A stretch of 43,903 bases of DNA from an uncultured Mycoplasmatota bacterium (GTDB taxonomy: Bacteria; Bacillota_I; Bacilli_A; RF39; UBA660), in NCBI GenBank assembly GCA_947643405.1, contig CANRVY010000013.1:1-43903 (forward strand), written 5' to 3'. How positions within the stretch are numbered: position 1 is the first letter of the stretch; each line of letters starts with the position of its first letter. This document shows positions 1 through 7,156 of the stretch, in pieces. The position numbers and the translations under genes are program-made. Under the pieces are notes generated by a model. The model was not told the origin of the DNA. It searched no databases and saw nothing but the letters and a program-made list of their open reading frames with translations.

Positions 1-48
1 TGCACTTTTTAAAGTGTAATGCATACAAACTATGCACTTTAGTTTGAT
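1..48. repeat. Nested dyad at window edge downstream of htrA
   Basis: Short stretch after the htrA stop. TGCACTTT occurs at 1-8 and 33-40 and its inverse AAAGTG at 11-16, and GCATA/TATGC arms lie between, so hairpins can form on either strand. No clear T-tract follows on the minus strand within the window, so it cannot be called a terminator with confidence. The element is cut by the window edge. Confidence 0.35.
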
Positions 49-1137
49 TCAACGTGCTTTTTGATTTAATGTCAAGGTAGTTTCTTTTTCCTCTCCATTT
101 CTATTATAAATTACTTTTATTTTATCCCCAATGCTATATTTATACAAATTATACCTAAAATGGGCAACATCTTCAATTTTATCATCATTTACTTTTAAAA
201 TAACATCACCTTGTTGCAATCCAGCCTTTTCTGCTACCGAATTTGCTTCTACATTTACAATGACAGCTCCATATGTAATACTTTTATGTAATATAATTTT
301 ATTTCTATATAATGCATAAGAATTGCTTACATCAAGTAAACTGACACCAACTACTGGGCGTTCTATTTTTTCGCCTTTCTCTAATTTTTCGACTGAAGCC
401 ATTACCAATTCAATTGGAATTGCAAAGCCCATGCCTTCGATCTCATCTTCTACTAATTTTAAAGAATTTACACCTATCACTTCTCCATTAATATTTACCA
501 GTGGTCCTCCACTATTACCTGGATTTATTGCTGCATCGGTTTGCAATACTGACATCATATAACTACCATTCCCACTTGAAGATTCGACAGAAACTGTTCT
601 ATCTTTTCCCGATAAGATTCCTTTTGTAACCGTTCCTCTATAAGCGTTTCCAACTGGTGTTCCAACCGTAAATAATGTATCTCCTAACTCTAATTTACTA
701 CTTTCTCCAATTTCTGCGACTGCCAAAACTCCGCTAATATTCATGGAAAGGACTGCTATATCTGCATACTCATCACTTCCTAAAACCTTTGCATCTACAG
801 TTTCGCCCTCCATATTAACAACCTTTATAGAAGTCGCTCCCTCTATCACATGATGATTTGTTATAACAAATCCTTCTTGATCATTTTTCTTATAAATAAA
901 GCCGCTTCCGCTTCCTGTCTGCCTTCCATTTCTATAAGACTCTACCACCACTACCGCATCATAAATTTTATAAACAGCTTCTTTTATTGAATCTGCTTCT
1001 GTAATCGAAACTGTTTTTACAGACTTTTCTATTGTTTCTGTTTTTATAGGAAAAAATCGAATGGTTACTAAAGTTCCAGAAACACCTATAAAAATTGACA
1101 ATATAATTGTAACTATATAAATTATTTTTTGCTTCAT
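49..1137 (-). CDS. htrA: Membrane-anchored S1C serine protease with PDZ domain (HtrA/DegP type)
   Basis: Surface quality-control protease that degrades or refolds misfolded exported proteins. One N-terminal membrane segment (about residues 5-27) is followed by a trypsin-like domain with a readable catalytic triad: His96 in TNHHV, Asp126 in YADIAV and Ser209 in GNSGGP. A single PDZ domain occupies about residues 265-355. The 362-aa length suits Gram-positive HtrA proteins. The start has a strong AGGAGGAAAA ribosome-binding site and lies only 9 bases after the stop of the upstream Abi gene, so the two are probably co-transcribed. Stop codon is TGA. The family call is firm; the exact substrate is unknown. 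Confidence 0.93.
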   Translation of the reverse strand: MKQKIIYIVTIILSIFIGVSGTLVTIRFFPIKTETIEKSVKTVSITEADSIKEAVYKIYDAVVVVESYRNGRQTGSGSGFIYKKNDQEGFVITNHHVIEGATSIKVVNMEGETVDAKVLGSDEYADIAVLSMNISGVLAVAEIGESSKLELGDTLFTVGTPVGNAYRGTVTKGILSGKDRTVSVESSSGNGSYMMSVLQTDAAINPGNSGGPLVNINGEVIGVNSLKLVEDEIEGMGFAIPIELVMASVEKLEKGEKIERPVVGVSLLDVSNSYALYRNKIILHKSITYGAVIVNVEANSVAEKAGLQQGDVILKVNDDKIEDVAHFRYNLYKYSIGDKIKVIYNRNGEEKETTLTLNQKAR

Positions 1138-1146
1138 TTTTCCTCC

Positions 1147-2079
1147 TTAGTCCATATCAACAATATCTCTCCAATTATCTGGAAAACCTATTTTATTTAA
1201 AATTGTATTTAATGGCAATACTTCTACTTTCCCATCTAATATATCAATTTCATAACTTAATTCATAAATTAACTCTCGAAACTCTTCTTCTCTAAGCATT
1301 TGTTTCATGATGATAATAAGTGCATATAAGTCATTTTTCCCAAAATCATACTCATCTTTTGTTTGGCTAATATCCAACATATGATGGTATTTATTATCTG
1401 GAATCACTCTTTGGGTTCTATGATCATATAAAATATCTTCATGAGCGCATAAATTTCTAAAATTTGAAAGAAGGGCTAAATATATAGTCAAAGATTCAAT
1501 ATCAATACTATATATATCTGCTATTGTTTCTTGATCCTCTGCTTTTAGTATACAATATAATTCAGAAACAATTCCAAATGACAATACTTTTACTAAAATC
1601 CACATTGGGATATAACCATAATTGCTAAGGTAATGCATAGTAGCTGCATGTTGTTTTCCATTTACTCTTATTTGTCTTTTCATTTTATTTAGAACATCAT
1701 GTACTTGTCTCACTCTTAAATTATCTTGCGTAAAATTTTTAGGATCCAAATAATCTTTTTCTTTAAAGCCATACTTTTTTGATAATGTATAACTAATAAT
1801 TGACTTAATATTGTTTTCAATTATTAATAAATATTTGAACATAATATTTCGTATTTTCCGGTCAAACAAAAACATTGCATAAAGCTCATCAAAAGTCGTT
1901 CCTTCAATAAATCTATTTTCTTTCACTGTGCGCATAAACAAGTGTCTATATCCACTAATAAAAAAGTAATTTTCGCGGAATAGAATTTCTTTTGCTTTAT
2001 CTAAGTCATCAACTATCAACCCTTTTGATTTTAGAATTTCTATTTGTTCATCTAAGGTTTTAAATATCTTGCCGCCCAT
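1147..2079 (-). CDS. Abi_2 family (AbiD/AbiF-like) HEPN-type abortive-infection protein
   Basis: Resembles the Abi_2 family, phage-defence or toxin proteins of Firmicutes. Diagnostic pieces are the early NYFFISGYRH segment (about residues 37-46), the FDRKIRN helix (72-78) and a C-terminal RNLCAH motif (R208-x4-H213). This R-x4-6-H pattern is typical of HEPN ribonuclease active sites, so an RNA-cleaving activity is inferred. Length 310 aa is normal and the frame is intact. Start ATG has AGGTGG at 2084-2089. It is the first gene of a likely two-gene unit with htrA. No antitoxin gene lies beside it; the 5' intergenic region is about 208 bases. Confidence 0.85.
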   Translation of the reverse strand: MGGKIFKTLDEQIEILKSKGLIVDDLDKAKEILFRENYFFISGYRHLFMRTVKENRFIEGTTFDELYAMFLFDRKIRNIMFKYLLIIENNIKSIISYTLSKKYGFKEKDYLDPKNFTQDNLRVRQVHDVLNKMKRQIRVNGKQHAATMHYLSNYGYIPMWILVKVLSFGIVSELYCILKAEDQETIADIYSIDIESLTIYLALLSNFRNLCAHEDILYDHRTQRVIPDNKYHHMLDISQTKDEYDFGKNDLYALIIIMKQMLREEEFRELIYELSYEIDILDGKVEVLPLNTILNKIGFPDNWRDIVDMD

Positions 2080-2096
2080 ATTACCACCTAGTATTC

Positions 2097-2125
2097 ATTA
2101 TATCATACTATTTATGAAATAAATA
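2097..2125 (-). promoter_or_regulatory. Candidate promoter of the Abi gene with overlapping dyad
   Basis: Minus strand reads TATTTA, 17 bases, TATAAT, with an extended -10 (TGa before TATAAT). The -35 is weak and lies in a 6+6 bp inverted repeat (2109-2114 with 2120-2125, 5-base loop) that could be an operator. Transcription would start only 1-2 bases before the ribosome-binding site. Confidence 0.45.
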
Positions 2126-2227
2126 TGTTTTTTTTATGGTATTTTCGTGTGATTTTCTAGAATTTTACTCTTATTATAATTGCTTTTTTGTTATTTTTAT
2201 ACATCAAAATTTCAGTTTTTATAAAAG

Positions 2228-2280
2228 AAAAAAGTAATTATTAAAGTTAAATATTAATAATATATTTTTTTAATAATTAC
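2228..2280 (-). terminator. Intrinsic terminator of the amidase gene
   Basis: A perfect 12-bp inverted repeat (2234-2245 with 2269-2280, 23-base loop) is followed on the minus strand by a T-rich run. The stem is almost entirely A-T, so strength is uncertain, but it begins 7 bases after the amidase stop. Confidence 0.55.
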
Positions 2281-2287
2281 CTTTAAG

Positions 2288-2947
2288 TTAAGAAAAATAT
2301 TTAATGATTCCATTTAAAATTGAATTTGCCACTTTATCTTGATACCAATCTTGTGTTAATAAATATCGATCATTAGGATTACTTAAAAATCCAACTTCCA
2401 AAAGAACTCCTGGGCGCGTAATTCGCTTATGCAAATACATAGAATCCGTTTTTTTATAATTCCGTTTGGAGTCTAGACTTTTCCTAAATTCGTCTTGCAT
2501 TATTTTAGCAATTTTCTCATTTTCAGGATTTACATCATCATAATATGCTTCTGCCCCATGCCAACTACTAGATGTTTCTGCATTTAAATGAATTGATAAA
2601 TATAAATCGCAATTAGAACGATTTATAATATTAGCTCTCCTTGACAAATCACTACGCTTTCTATTAATAGCATATGGAACTGATAAATCATAATCTCCAT
2701 CTCGTGTCAGATATACTGTTACTCCAGCACTCTCAAGCTTTTGCTTTAACTTGTTGGCAATTTTTAAATTAATCGACTGTTCTTCTATTTTCTTATAAAG
2801 GGCTCCTGGATCTGCTCCGCCATGTCCTGGGTCTAAATAAATTATTTTATTTTTTAAAGCTTTTGGTTTTTCTTCTGCTTTTACAAAATGAAAACTACAA
2901 AGACATAAAAGTAATAAAACAATCATTCCAGTTTTATATTTCGTCAT
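2288..2947 (-). CDS. N-acetylmuramoyl-L-alanine amidase, Amidase_3 family (CwlD/AmiC-like)
   Basis: Zinc amidase that cuts the bond between N-acetylmuramic acid and L-alanine in peptidoglycan, outside the membrane. A hydrophobic N-terminus ending near KAEEKPK is a signal peptide or anchor. Zinc and catalytic residues can be placed (numbering from the ATG at 2947): His42 in DPGHGG, Glu56, His120 in SIHLNA and Glu184 in LLEVGF. At 219 aa it is a bare catalytic domain without wall-binding repeats, like CwlD. An upstream in-frame TTG (2962) is less likely, because AGGTGAT sits 7 bases before the ATG at 2947; ATG at 2950 is also possible. Whether it acts in sporulation is not shown. Confidence 0.9.
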   Translation of the reverse strand: MTKYKTGMIVLLLLCLCSFHFVKAEEKPKALKNKIIYLDPGHGGADPGALYKKIEEQSINLKIANKLKQKLESAGVTVYLTRDGDYDLSVPYAINRKRSDLSRRANIINRSNCDLYLSIHLNAETSSSWHGAEAYYDDVNPENEKIAKIMQDEFRKSLDSKRNYKKTDSMYLHKRITRPGVLLEVGFLSNPNDRYLLTQDWYQDKVANSILNGIIKYFS

Positions 2948-3009
2948 CATATCACCTATCAAAATATATGTAAATAAAGAAGGTTTCTATACATAAAATA
3001 TGTTTTAAT

Positions 3010-3046
3010 AAAAAAAGAGTTTATTTTCTAAATCTGAAATAAACTC
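3010..3046 (-). terminator. Intrinsic terminator overlapping the 3' end of the pseudouridine synthase gene
   Basis: A 10-bp perfect stem (3017-3026 with 3037-3046, 10-base loop) is followed on the minus strand by seven T. The 5' arm is made of the last codons of the gene and the stop codon (3028-3030) lies in the loop. Confidence 0.9.
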
Positions 3047-3684
3047 CATGGAAAAGTTCTAGATGGCTTTTTGTTAAATGTCATTTTATCTTTTGTTATT
3101 GGATGATAAAATGATAATTCATAGGCATAAAGTGCAATCTGTTCTCCTATTTTACTATTTTTATTATACTTCTGATCACCATAAAGAGGATGATTTCTAC
3201 TAGAAAATTGTACTCTTATTTGATGACTTCTACCTGTTTTCAAATCAATATCTACAAGACTATAATTTTCTTTACTATCCACTACTAAATAATTTAAGAT
3301 GGATTCTTTTCCAGAACGATCAATAAACACTTTATTTAATTTTTCATTTTTTTTCAAACAATCACGCAAAGTGCCTTCCTTTTTATCTAAACTTCCTTCT
3401 ACTATTGCATAATATTTTTTTTGAATTTGGTGATTCCTTACTTGTTCAGACAAACGCGAAGCTGCTTTGCTTGTCTTCGCAAACACCATAATTCCTCCTA
3501 CTGGTCTATCTAATCGATGAACTAACCCTAAGTATACATTTCCTGGTTTTTGATAACGTTTTTTTATATCTTCTTTTAAAATAGACAATAAATCTTTGTC
3601 ATGGGTATCATCTTCCTGTACTAATATATTAGCTGGTTTCTCTACAACCAATACATGATTATCTTCATAAATGATATTAATCAT
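3028..3684 (-). CDS. RluA/RsuA-superfamily RNA pseudouridine synthase
   Basis: Converts uridine to pseudouridine in rRNA or tRNA. The HRLDRPVGG motif carries the catalytic aspartate (Asp59 from the chosen start), followed by the KTSKAASRLSEQ segment and the RSHQIRVQF signature of the RluA family. No S4 domain is present, so it is a short single-domain member and its target base cannot be named. In-frame starts exist at GTG 3711, ATG 3702 and ATG 3684. ATG 3684 is preferred because the protein then begins MINIIYEDNH as in relatives, and it overlaps the upstream methyltransferase stop as ATGATTAA, suggesting translational coupling. Confidence 0.88.
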   Translation of the reverse strand: MINIIYEDNHVLVVEKPANILVQEDDTHDKDLLSILKEDIKKRYQKPGNVYLGLVHRLDRPVGGIMVFAKTSKAASRLSEQVRNHQIQKKYYAIVEGSLDKKEGTLRDCLKKNEKLNKVFIDRSGKESILNYLVVDSKENYSLVDIDLKTGRSHQIRVQFSSRNHPLYGDQKYNKNSKIGEQIALYAYELSFYHPITKDKMTFNKKPSRTFPWSLFQI

Positions 3685-4552
3685 TACTTTGCCATCTTCC
3701 ATATATTCCACAAGGCAATATCAGGTTATTTCTTTCTACTGGCAATCCGACTTCTCCTGCATCTACTTTACCTTTTGGATAAAGAGGTAATAAAGTTGTC
3801 TTCAATATATTTTCTAAAACAATACTCGATATTCCAGTTGTATAAGAATTAATTAACACAAATAAGGGTTTATCACTTAAGATTTTAATACAAGCATTGA
3901 TCAAAGTATAAATACTATCTTCAAATTTCCAAACTTCACCATTTGGCCCTCTACCATAGCTAGGTGGATCCATAACAATCGCATCATACTTATTCCCACG
4001 ACGACATTCTCTTTCCACAAATTTTAAACAATCATCTACAATAAAACGAATAAAATTATTTTCTAAACCTGACAATCTCATATTTTCTTTTGCCCATTCT
4101 GTCATACCTTTTGAAGCATCTACATGAACTACATCTGCTCCAGCCTTTGAGCAGGCCATTGTAGCTCCACCAGTATACGCAAATAAATTGAGAACCTTTA
4201 TTTTACGATTACTATTTTTTATTTTATTCATCATAAAATCCCAATTTGCTGCTTGTTCTGGAAATAAACCTGTATGTTTAAAATTTGTGGGACTAATCTT
4301 AAAAATTAAATCTTTATAATTTATTGTCCAATATTCTGGGAGAGTCTTAAAAAACTTCCACTCCCCTCCGCCTTTGTTACTTCTAAAATACTGACCATCT
4401 ATTTTTTTCCATATATCAATATCTTTATTAACAGTCCAAATGGCTTGTGGATCTGGTCGCCTTAAAATAATACCATTCCAGCTCTCCAACTTTTCTCCGT
4501 TTCCTGCATCTAAACACTTAAATTCAATCCATTCATTGCTAACCCTTATCAT
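3677..4552 (-). CDS. Class I SAM-dependent methyltransferase, RlmI/RlmK-like (COG1092 type)
   Basis: Probable RNA methyltransferase. The SAM-binding motif I is LNLFAYTGG (121-129), with Asp145 after the next strand, Asp173 in VDDC and the target-side motif DPPSYGRG (195-202). Compared with E. coli RlmI it lacks the N-terminal PUA domain and the motif VI cysteine expected of m5C enzymes: the matching segment reads LINSYTTG. Cytosine-C5 chemistry is therefore doubtful and the modified base is unknown. It lies one base after the 112-aa gene and overlaps the pseudouridine synthase, so two RNA-modifying enzymes are probably made together. Confidence 0.8.
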   Translation of the reverse strand: MIRVSNEWIEFKCLDAGNGEKLESWNGIILRRPDPQAIWTVNKDIDIWKKIDGQYFRSNKGGGEWKFFKTLPEYWTINYKDLIFKISPTNFKHTGLFPEQAANWDFMMNKIKNSNRKIKVLNLFAYTGGATMACSKAGADVVHVDASKGMTEWAKENMRLSGLENNFIRFIVDDCLKFVERECRRGNKYDAIVMDPPSYGRGPNGEVWKFEDSIYTLINACIKILSDKPLFVLINSYTTGISSIVLENILKTTLLPLYPKGKVDAGEVGLPVERNNLILPCGIYGRWQSND

Positions 4553-4553
4553 G

Positions 4554-4892
4554 TTATTTAAACCTCACTTCATGTTCTAATTGTTTTAAATCGGAAACTG
4601 TTCTTTGATAATCTTGTTCACCAATTTCTTTTTTTGATTCTAACGGACTATTTTCTCCAATAAGTTTTTCACTTTTTAAACTTTTTACATTCGATAAAAT
4701 TTCATTATAATCATTTGGATTCATTTGTCCTTGAAATCGATTTAAAGTACTAAGAACTTCATTCTTTTTTGTTGGATCTATAGACATTGCTTTTAAATTT
4801 GAAACAGAATTCTGTAAAGAAGAATTTTGATTAAAATTAATTTGCTTTTGAAATACTTGATTTCCAAATATATTTTTGTTATTAAAGTCCAT
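4554..4892 (-). CDS. Unknown 112-aa polar protein
   Basis: Not recognised. The sequence is hydrophilic, rich in Asn, Gln, Ser and Lys, with no membrane segment, cysteine or known motif. The middle and C-terminal parts look helical (leucines spaced through SNLKAMS, LSTLNRF and SDLKQLEHE). ATG has a GGTGAT ribosome-binding site. It is one base upstream of the methyltransferase gene and has its own candidate promoter (4908-4936), while also lying downstream of the 174-aa gene. Intact frame and operon position argue that it is real; function cannot be inferred. Confidence 0.7.
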   Translation of the reverse strand: MDFNNKNIFGNQVFQKQINFNQNSSLQNSVSNLKAMSIDPTKKNEVLSTLNRFQGQMNPNDYNEILSNVKSLKSEKLIGENSPLESKKEIGEQDYQRTVSDLKQLEHEVRFK

Positions 4893-4907
4893 ATTATCAC
4901 CATATAA

Positions 4908-4936
4908 ATTATAATATAAATACTTTTATAAATCAA
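4908..4936 (-). promoter_or_regulatory. Candidate sigma-A promoter for the 112-aa gene and RNA-modification genes
   Basis: Minus strand TTGATT, 17 bases, TATAAT. The -10 ends so close to the ribosome-binding site that the leader would be almost absent. The tandem 25-bp duplication lies immediately upstream of the -35. Confidence 0.6.
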
Positions 4937-4940
4937 GAAA

Positions 4941-4990
4941 GGAAATTATAGATTAATAATAAACAGGAAATTATAGATTAATAATAAACA
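4941..4990. repeat. Tandem 25-bp duplication
   Basis: Two identical 25-base copies, 4941-4965 and 4966-4990. The copies begin GGAAATTATAG and end AATAAACA. The second copy contains the last codons (Val-Tyr-Tyr) and stop of the 174-aa gene, so the duplication repeated the gene's tail without altering the product. Confidence 0.95.
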
Positions 4991-5502
4991 CTTTTAATAG
5001 CTCTATCAAACTCCTGCAATATTTGATCTAATACTTTATCGAAGCAATGATCTTTTATCCGTTTCATATTAAATATAAAAATTTGATTATCTCCCAATAA
5101 GTTTTTATTTTTCTGACTGGCATAAATTTGATTTATATTTGAGTCTGCTTTTAATTCATTAATATCTTCCTTTTTATATAAACCATATTGATTACATAAT
5201 TCTAATTCTACTGGACATTTATAGAAAAAAGATAAAAGCAAACAGGCTTCAGAATGATCAAAATCTTGATTATTATGAGATGTATATTTGAGTCTTACTG
5301 TTATATCATTTTCTTTTAGGTCCACTTTTCCTATCATACGGATCGTTTTTAATTCATTGAGCATAAAGTCAATCACAAAATTTTTTTCTTGTGGATTAAT
5401 TTTTGTTTCTATTATATTGAGTGGAGTTTTCCACAAGTATTTTAAAAAACTTTCTAGGATTTCCACATTATTTAGAAAAAACTTTTTTGTTTTTCCATTC
5501 AT
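4978..5502 (-). CDS. Unknown 174-aa protein
   Basis: Not recognised. A soluble protein of mixed charge without signal peptide or membrane segment. It has a conspicuous ACLLLSFFYKC stretch (about residues 86-96) and a C-terminal helix ending VYY. ATG follows GAGGTGATAAA, a good ribosome-binding site, and a promoter lies just upstream. It heads the unit that continues through the 112-aa gene to the methyltransferase and pseudouridine synthase, so a link with RNA modification is possible but only by position. The 3' end lies in the tandem 25-bp duplication. Confidence 0.7.
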   Translation of the reverse strand: MNGKTKKFFLNNVEILESFLKYLWKTPLNIIETKINPQEKNFVIDFMLNELKTIRMIGKVDLKENDITVRLKYTSHNNQDFDHSEACLLLSFFYKCPVELELCNQYGLYKKEDINELKADSNINQIYASQKNKNLLGDNQIFIFNMKRIKDHCFDKVLDQILQEFDRAIKSVYY

Positions 5503-5519
5503 TTTATCACCTCAGACAA

Positions 5520-5548
5520 ACTATATCAACATTTAAACAGAAATGCAA
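5520..5548 (-). promoter_or_regulatory. Candidate extended -10 promoter of the 174-aa gene
   Basis: Minus strand TTGCAT, 17 bases, TATAGT with TGa immediately upstream (extended -10). It lies 18 bases before the ATG. Confidence 0.6.
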
Positions 5549-5613
5549 ATTGTAAAAACAAAAGATCTGTATTTCTATTCTTTTTAATAATCAAAATTTG
5601 TTAACTAAATTTC

Positions 5614-5636
5614 AAAAAAAGACTACAAAAGTAGTC
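5614..5636 (-). terminator. Intrinsic terminator directly after the duplicated-domain gene
   Basis: GACTAC (5621-5626) pairs with GTAGTC (5631-5636) around a 4-base loop, and seven T follow on the minus strand. The stem abuts the stop codon (5637-5639). Confidence 0.9.
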
Positions 5637-7073
5637 CTAAATATAAAGTCCTTCTAAAAAGTAAAATTTCCCATCATCATGCTTTTTAAAGACATATCGA
5701 TAAGTAACATACTCTAAGTCCCAATACTCTTCCAAAATCTTCGTAATACTAACGTTTCTTTTTAAGTAGATTTCATAACCCCTGCTTTGATAAATATCTA
5801 AACGATTTCCTTTTTTATCTATAAAACGGATTTTATAATCCAAATAAAGAGTATCTTCTTTTTCATATATATGTTCAAGTTTTGATTCTACATACTTTCT
5901 ATTAGTTGAACAAACATTTTTCTCCAAATTTATAATAAAGCGATATTGTTCTCCTTCTTTAATTCCCTTAAAATTAAGTCTTTCAAATTCCTCTAGTTCT
6001 GATTTTAATTCTTCTCCCCAGAAGCTTTTATAAATGTCCTTTATTTCTTGTTCTGTAAATAGATACTCTTTCTTTCCATTTTCTTCTTGTTCTTCTTTAT
6101 CAAAAGACTCATTTTTATATGCATGAGAAAGTGCTAATAAGATACGATCCGATATTTGCAGACTCTCTATTGAAAACTTATCTTTCTGATATACATGTTC
6201 TTCAGTAAAATCAATGCAATCACTATCTAATGTTAACATGTTTATATTTTTTAAAGTTTCTTCTGATCGTTCTATTTCTTTAAGACTATTTACTGTATTT
6301 TTCTTTTTCCCTTCTGAAAAATGATAATTTCCTGTTTTTTCTTGTTCAAATATAAATGTATAATGTTCCAATTTCGTTTGATATTTTGAAGCACTTTTGC
6401 TTAAATCATCTTCTGTTTCTGCTACTGTATCAAGGTAAATTGTAAATTCTTTATCTTGATATATATGATAAACAACATTATTTCCATGACTAGAATCTTC
6501 AATATAATAGAGAATTACATAATCTACTATTATCTGTTTATCTTTCATTGTTGCAGTTAAAATAATTGGCTGAAAACGTTTCATGTAATTTGTTTCTTCA
6601 CAACTAATATTTTCACTTGCTTCAACATGATAAGCATTTTCTTCTTCCTCATATGTATAATTAGTATTATTAATAGAAAAAGTAAAGTCTTGATACTCAT
6701 CTATTTCACCCCAATAACTTTTAACATATTGCTTCATATCATCTGACGATACAATATTGCTTGATGATGGTGATAATTTTTTATAAGCTGTATCTATCTT
6801 TTCAGAAAGTTCAATATCTTCTATTTTAAATTGGTTTTCATCATATCTTCCCAGATTATCTATTCGATTACATCCTTCATTCATATTTGGATAAGGAAGG
6901 TTTTGAACCAATTCACTATTTAAATCTAAGGTTTCCTCTTTCACTTCTGCTTCCTTTAAAGGCTTTGTTTTCTCCTCTTCTGGTTGATTTAAAAATAACC
7001 ATGTCATAACCCCAATTAAAATGATTACTAGAGTTGTCATCAAATTTAAAATTACCACTGCTTTATTTTTCAT
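5637..7073 (-). CDS. Membrane-anchored protein with two tandem copies of an unknown extracellular domain
   Basis: Family not recognised. One N-terminal membrane helix (about residues 7-28) precedes a Lys/Glu-rich linker, so the rest is probably outside the cell. The ectodomain is an internal duplication of about 200 residues: copy 1 about 51-256, copy 2 about 280-478. Matching landmarks are KSYWGE (118-123) with KSFWGE (349-354), Cys68 with Cys286, Cys158 with Cys388, and the closing GNYHFSEG with GKFYFLEG. Each copy has exactly two cysteines, so one disulfide per domain is plausible. It has its own terminator and a probable promoter, and is therefore monocistronic. A sensor, adhesin or wall-associated role is possible. 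Confidence 0.8.
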   Translation of the reverse strand: MKNKAVVILNLMTTLVIILIGVMTWLFLNQPEEEKTKPLKEAEVKEETLDLNSELVQNLPYPNMNEGCNRIDNLGRYDENQFKIEDIELSEKIDTAYKKLSPSSSNIVSSDDMKQYVKSYWGEIDEYQDFTFSINNTNYTYEEEENAYHVEASENISCEETNYMKRFQPIILTATMKDKQIIVDYVILYYIEDSSHGNNVVYHIYQDKEFTIYLDTVAETEDDLSKSASKYQTKLEHYTFIFEQEKTGNYHFSEGKKKNTVNSLKEIERSEETLKNINMLTLDSDCIDFTEEHVYQKDKFSIESLQISDRILLALSHAYKNESFDKEEQEENGKKEYLFTEQEIKDIYKSFWGEELKSELEEFERLNFKGIKEGEQYRFIINLEKNVCSTNRKYVESKLEHIYEKEDTLYLDYKIRFIDKKGNRLDIYQSRGYEIYLKRNVSITKILEEYWDLEYVTYRYVFKKHDDGKFYFLEGLYI

Positions 7074-7096
7074 TTTGCACCCCTATTCTATTCAAT

Positions 7097-7105
7097 AGTA
7101 TAACA
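7097..7105 (-). promoter_or_regulatory. Candidate extended -10 element for the duplicated-domain gene
   Basis: Minus strand TGtTATACT lies 24 bases before the ATG. No good -35 is seen at 17 bases, so only the extended -10 is claimed. Confidence 0.4.
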
Positions 7106-7111
7106 TAAATA

Positions 7112-7136
7112 TCAAAAAAAAGACACAATTGTCTTT
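7112..7136 (-). terminator. Intrinsic terminator of the J-domain gene
   Basis: AAAGACA (7119-7125) pairs with TGTCTTT (7130-7136), followed on the minus strand by a T-run. It begins about 20 bases after the stop codon. Confidence 0.8.
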
Positions 7137-7156
7137 GATAGTTGTTATATGGAATT

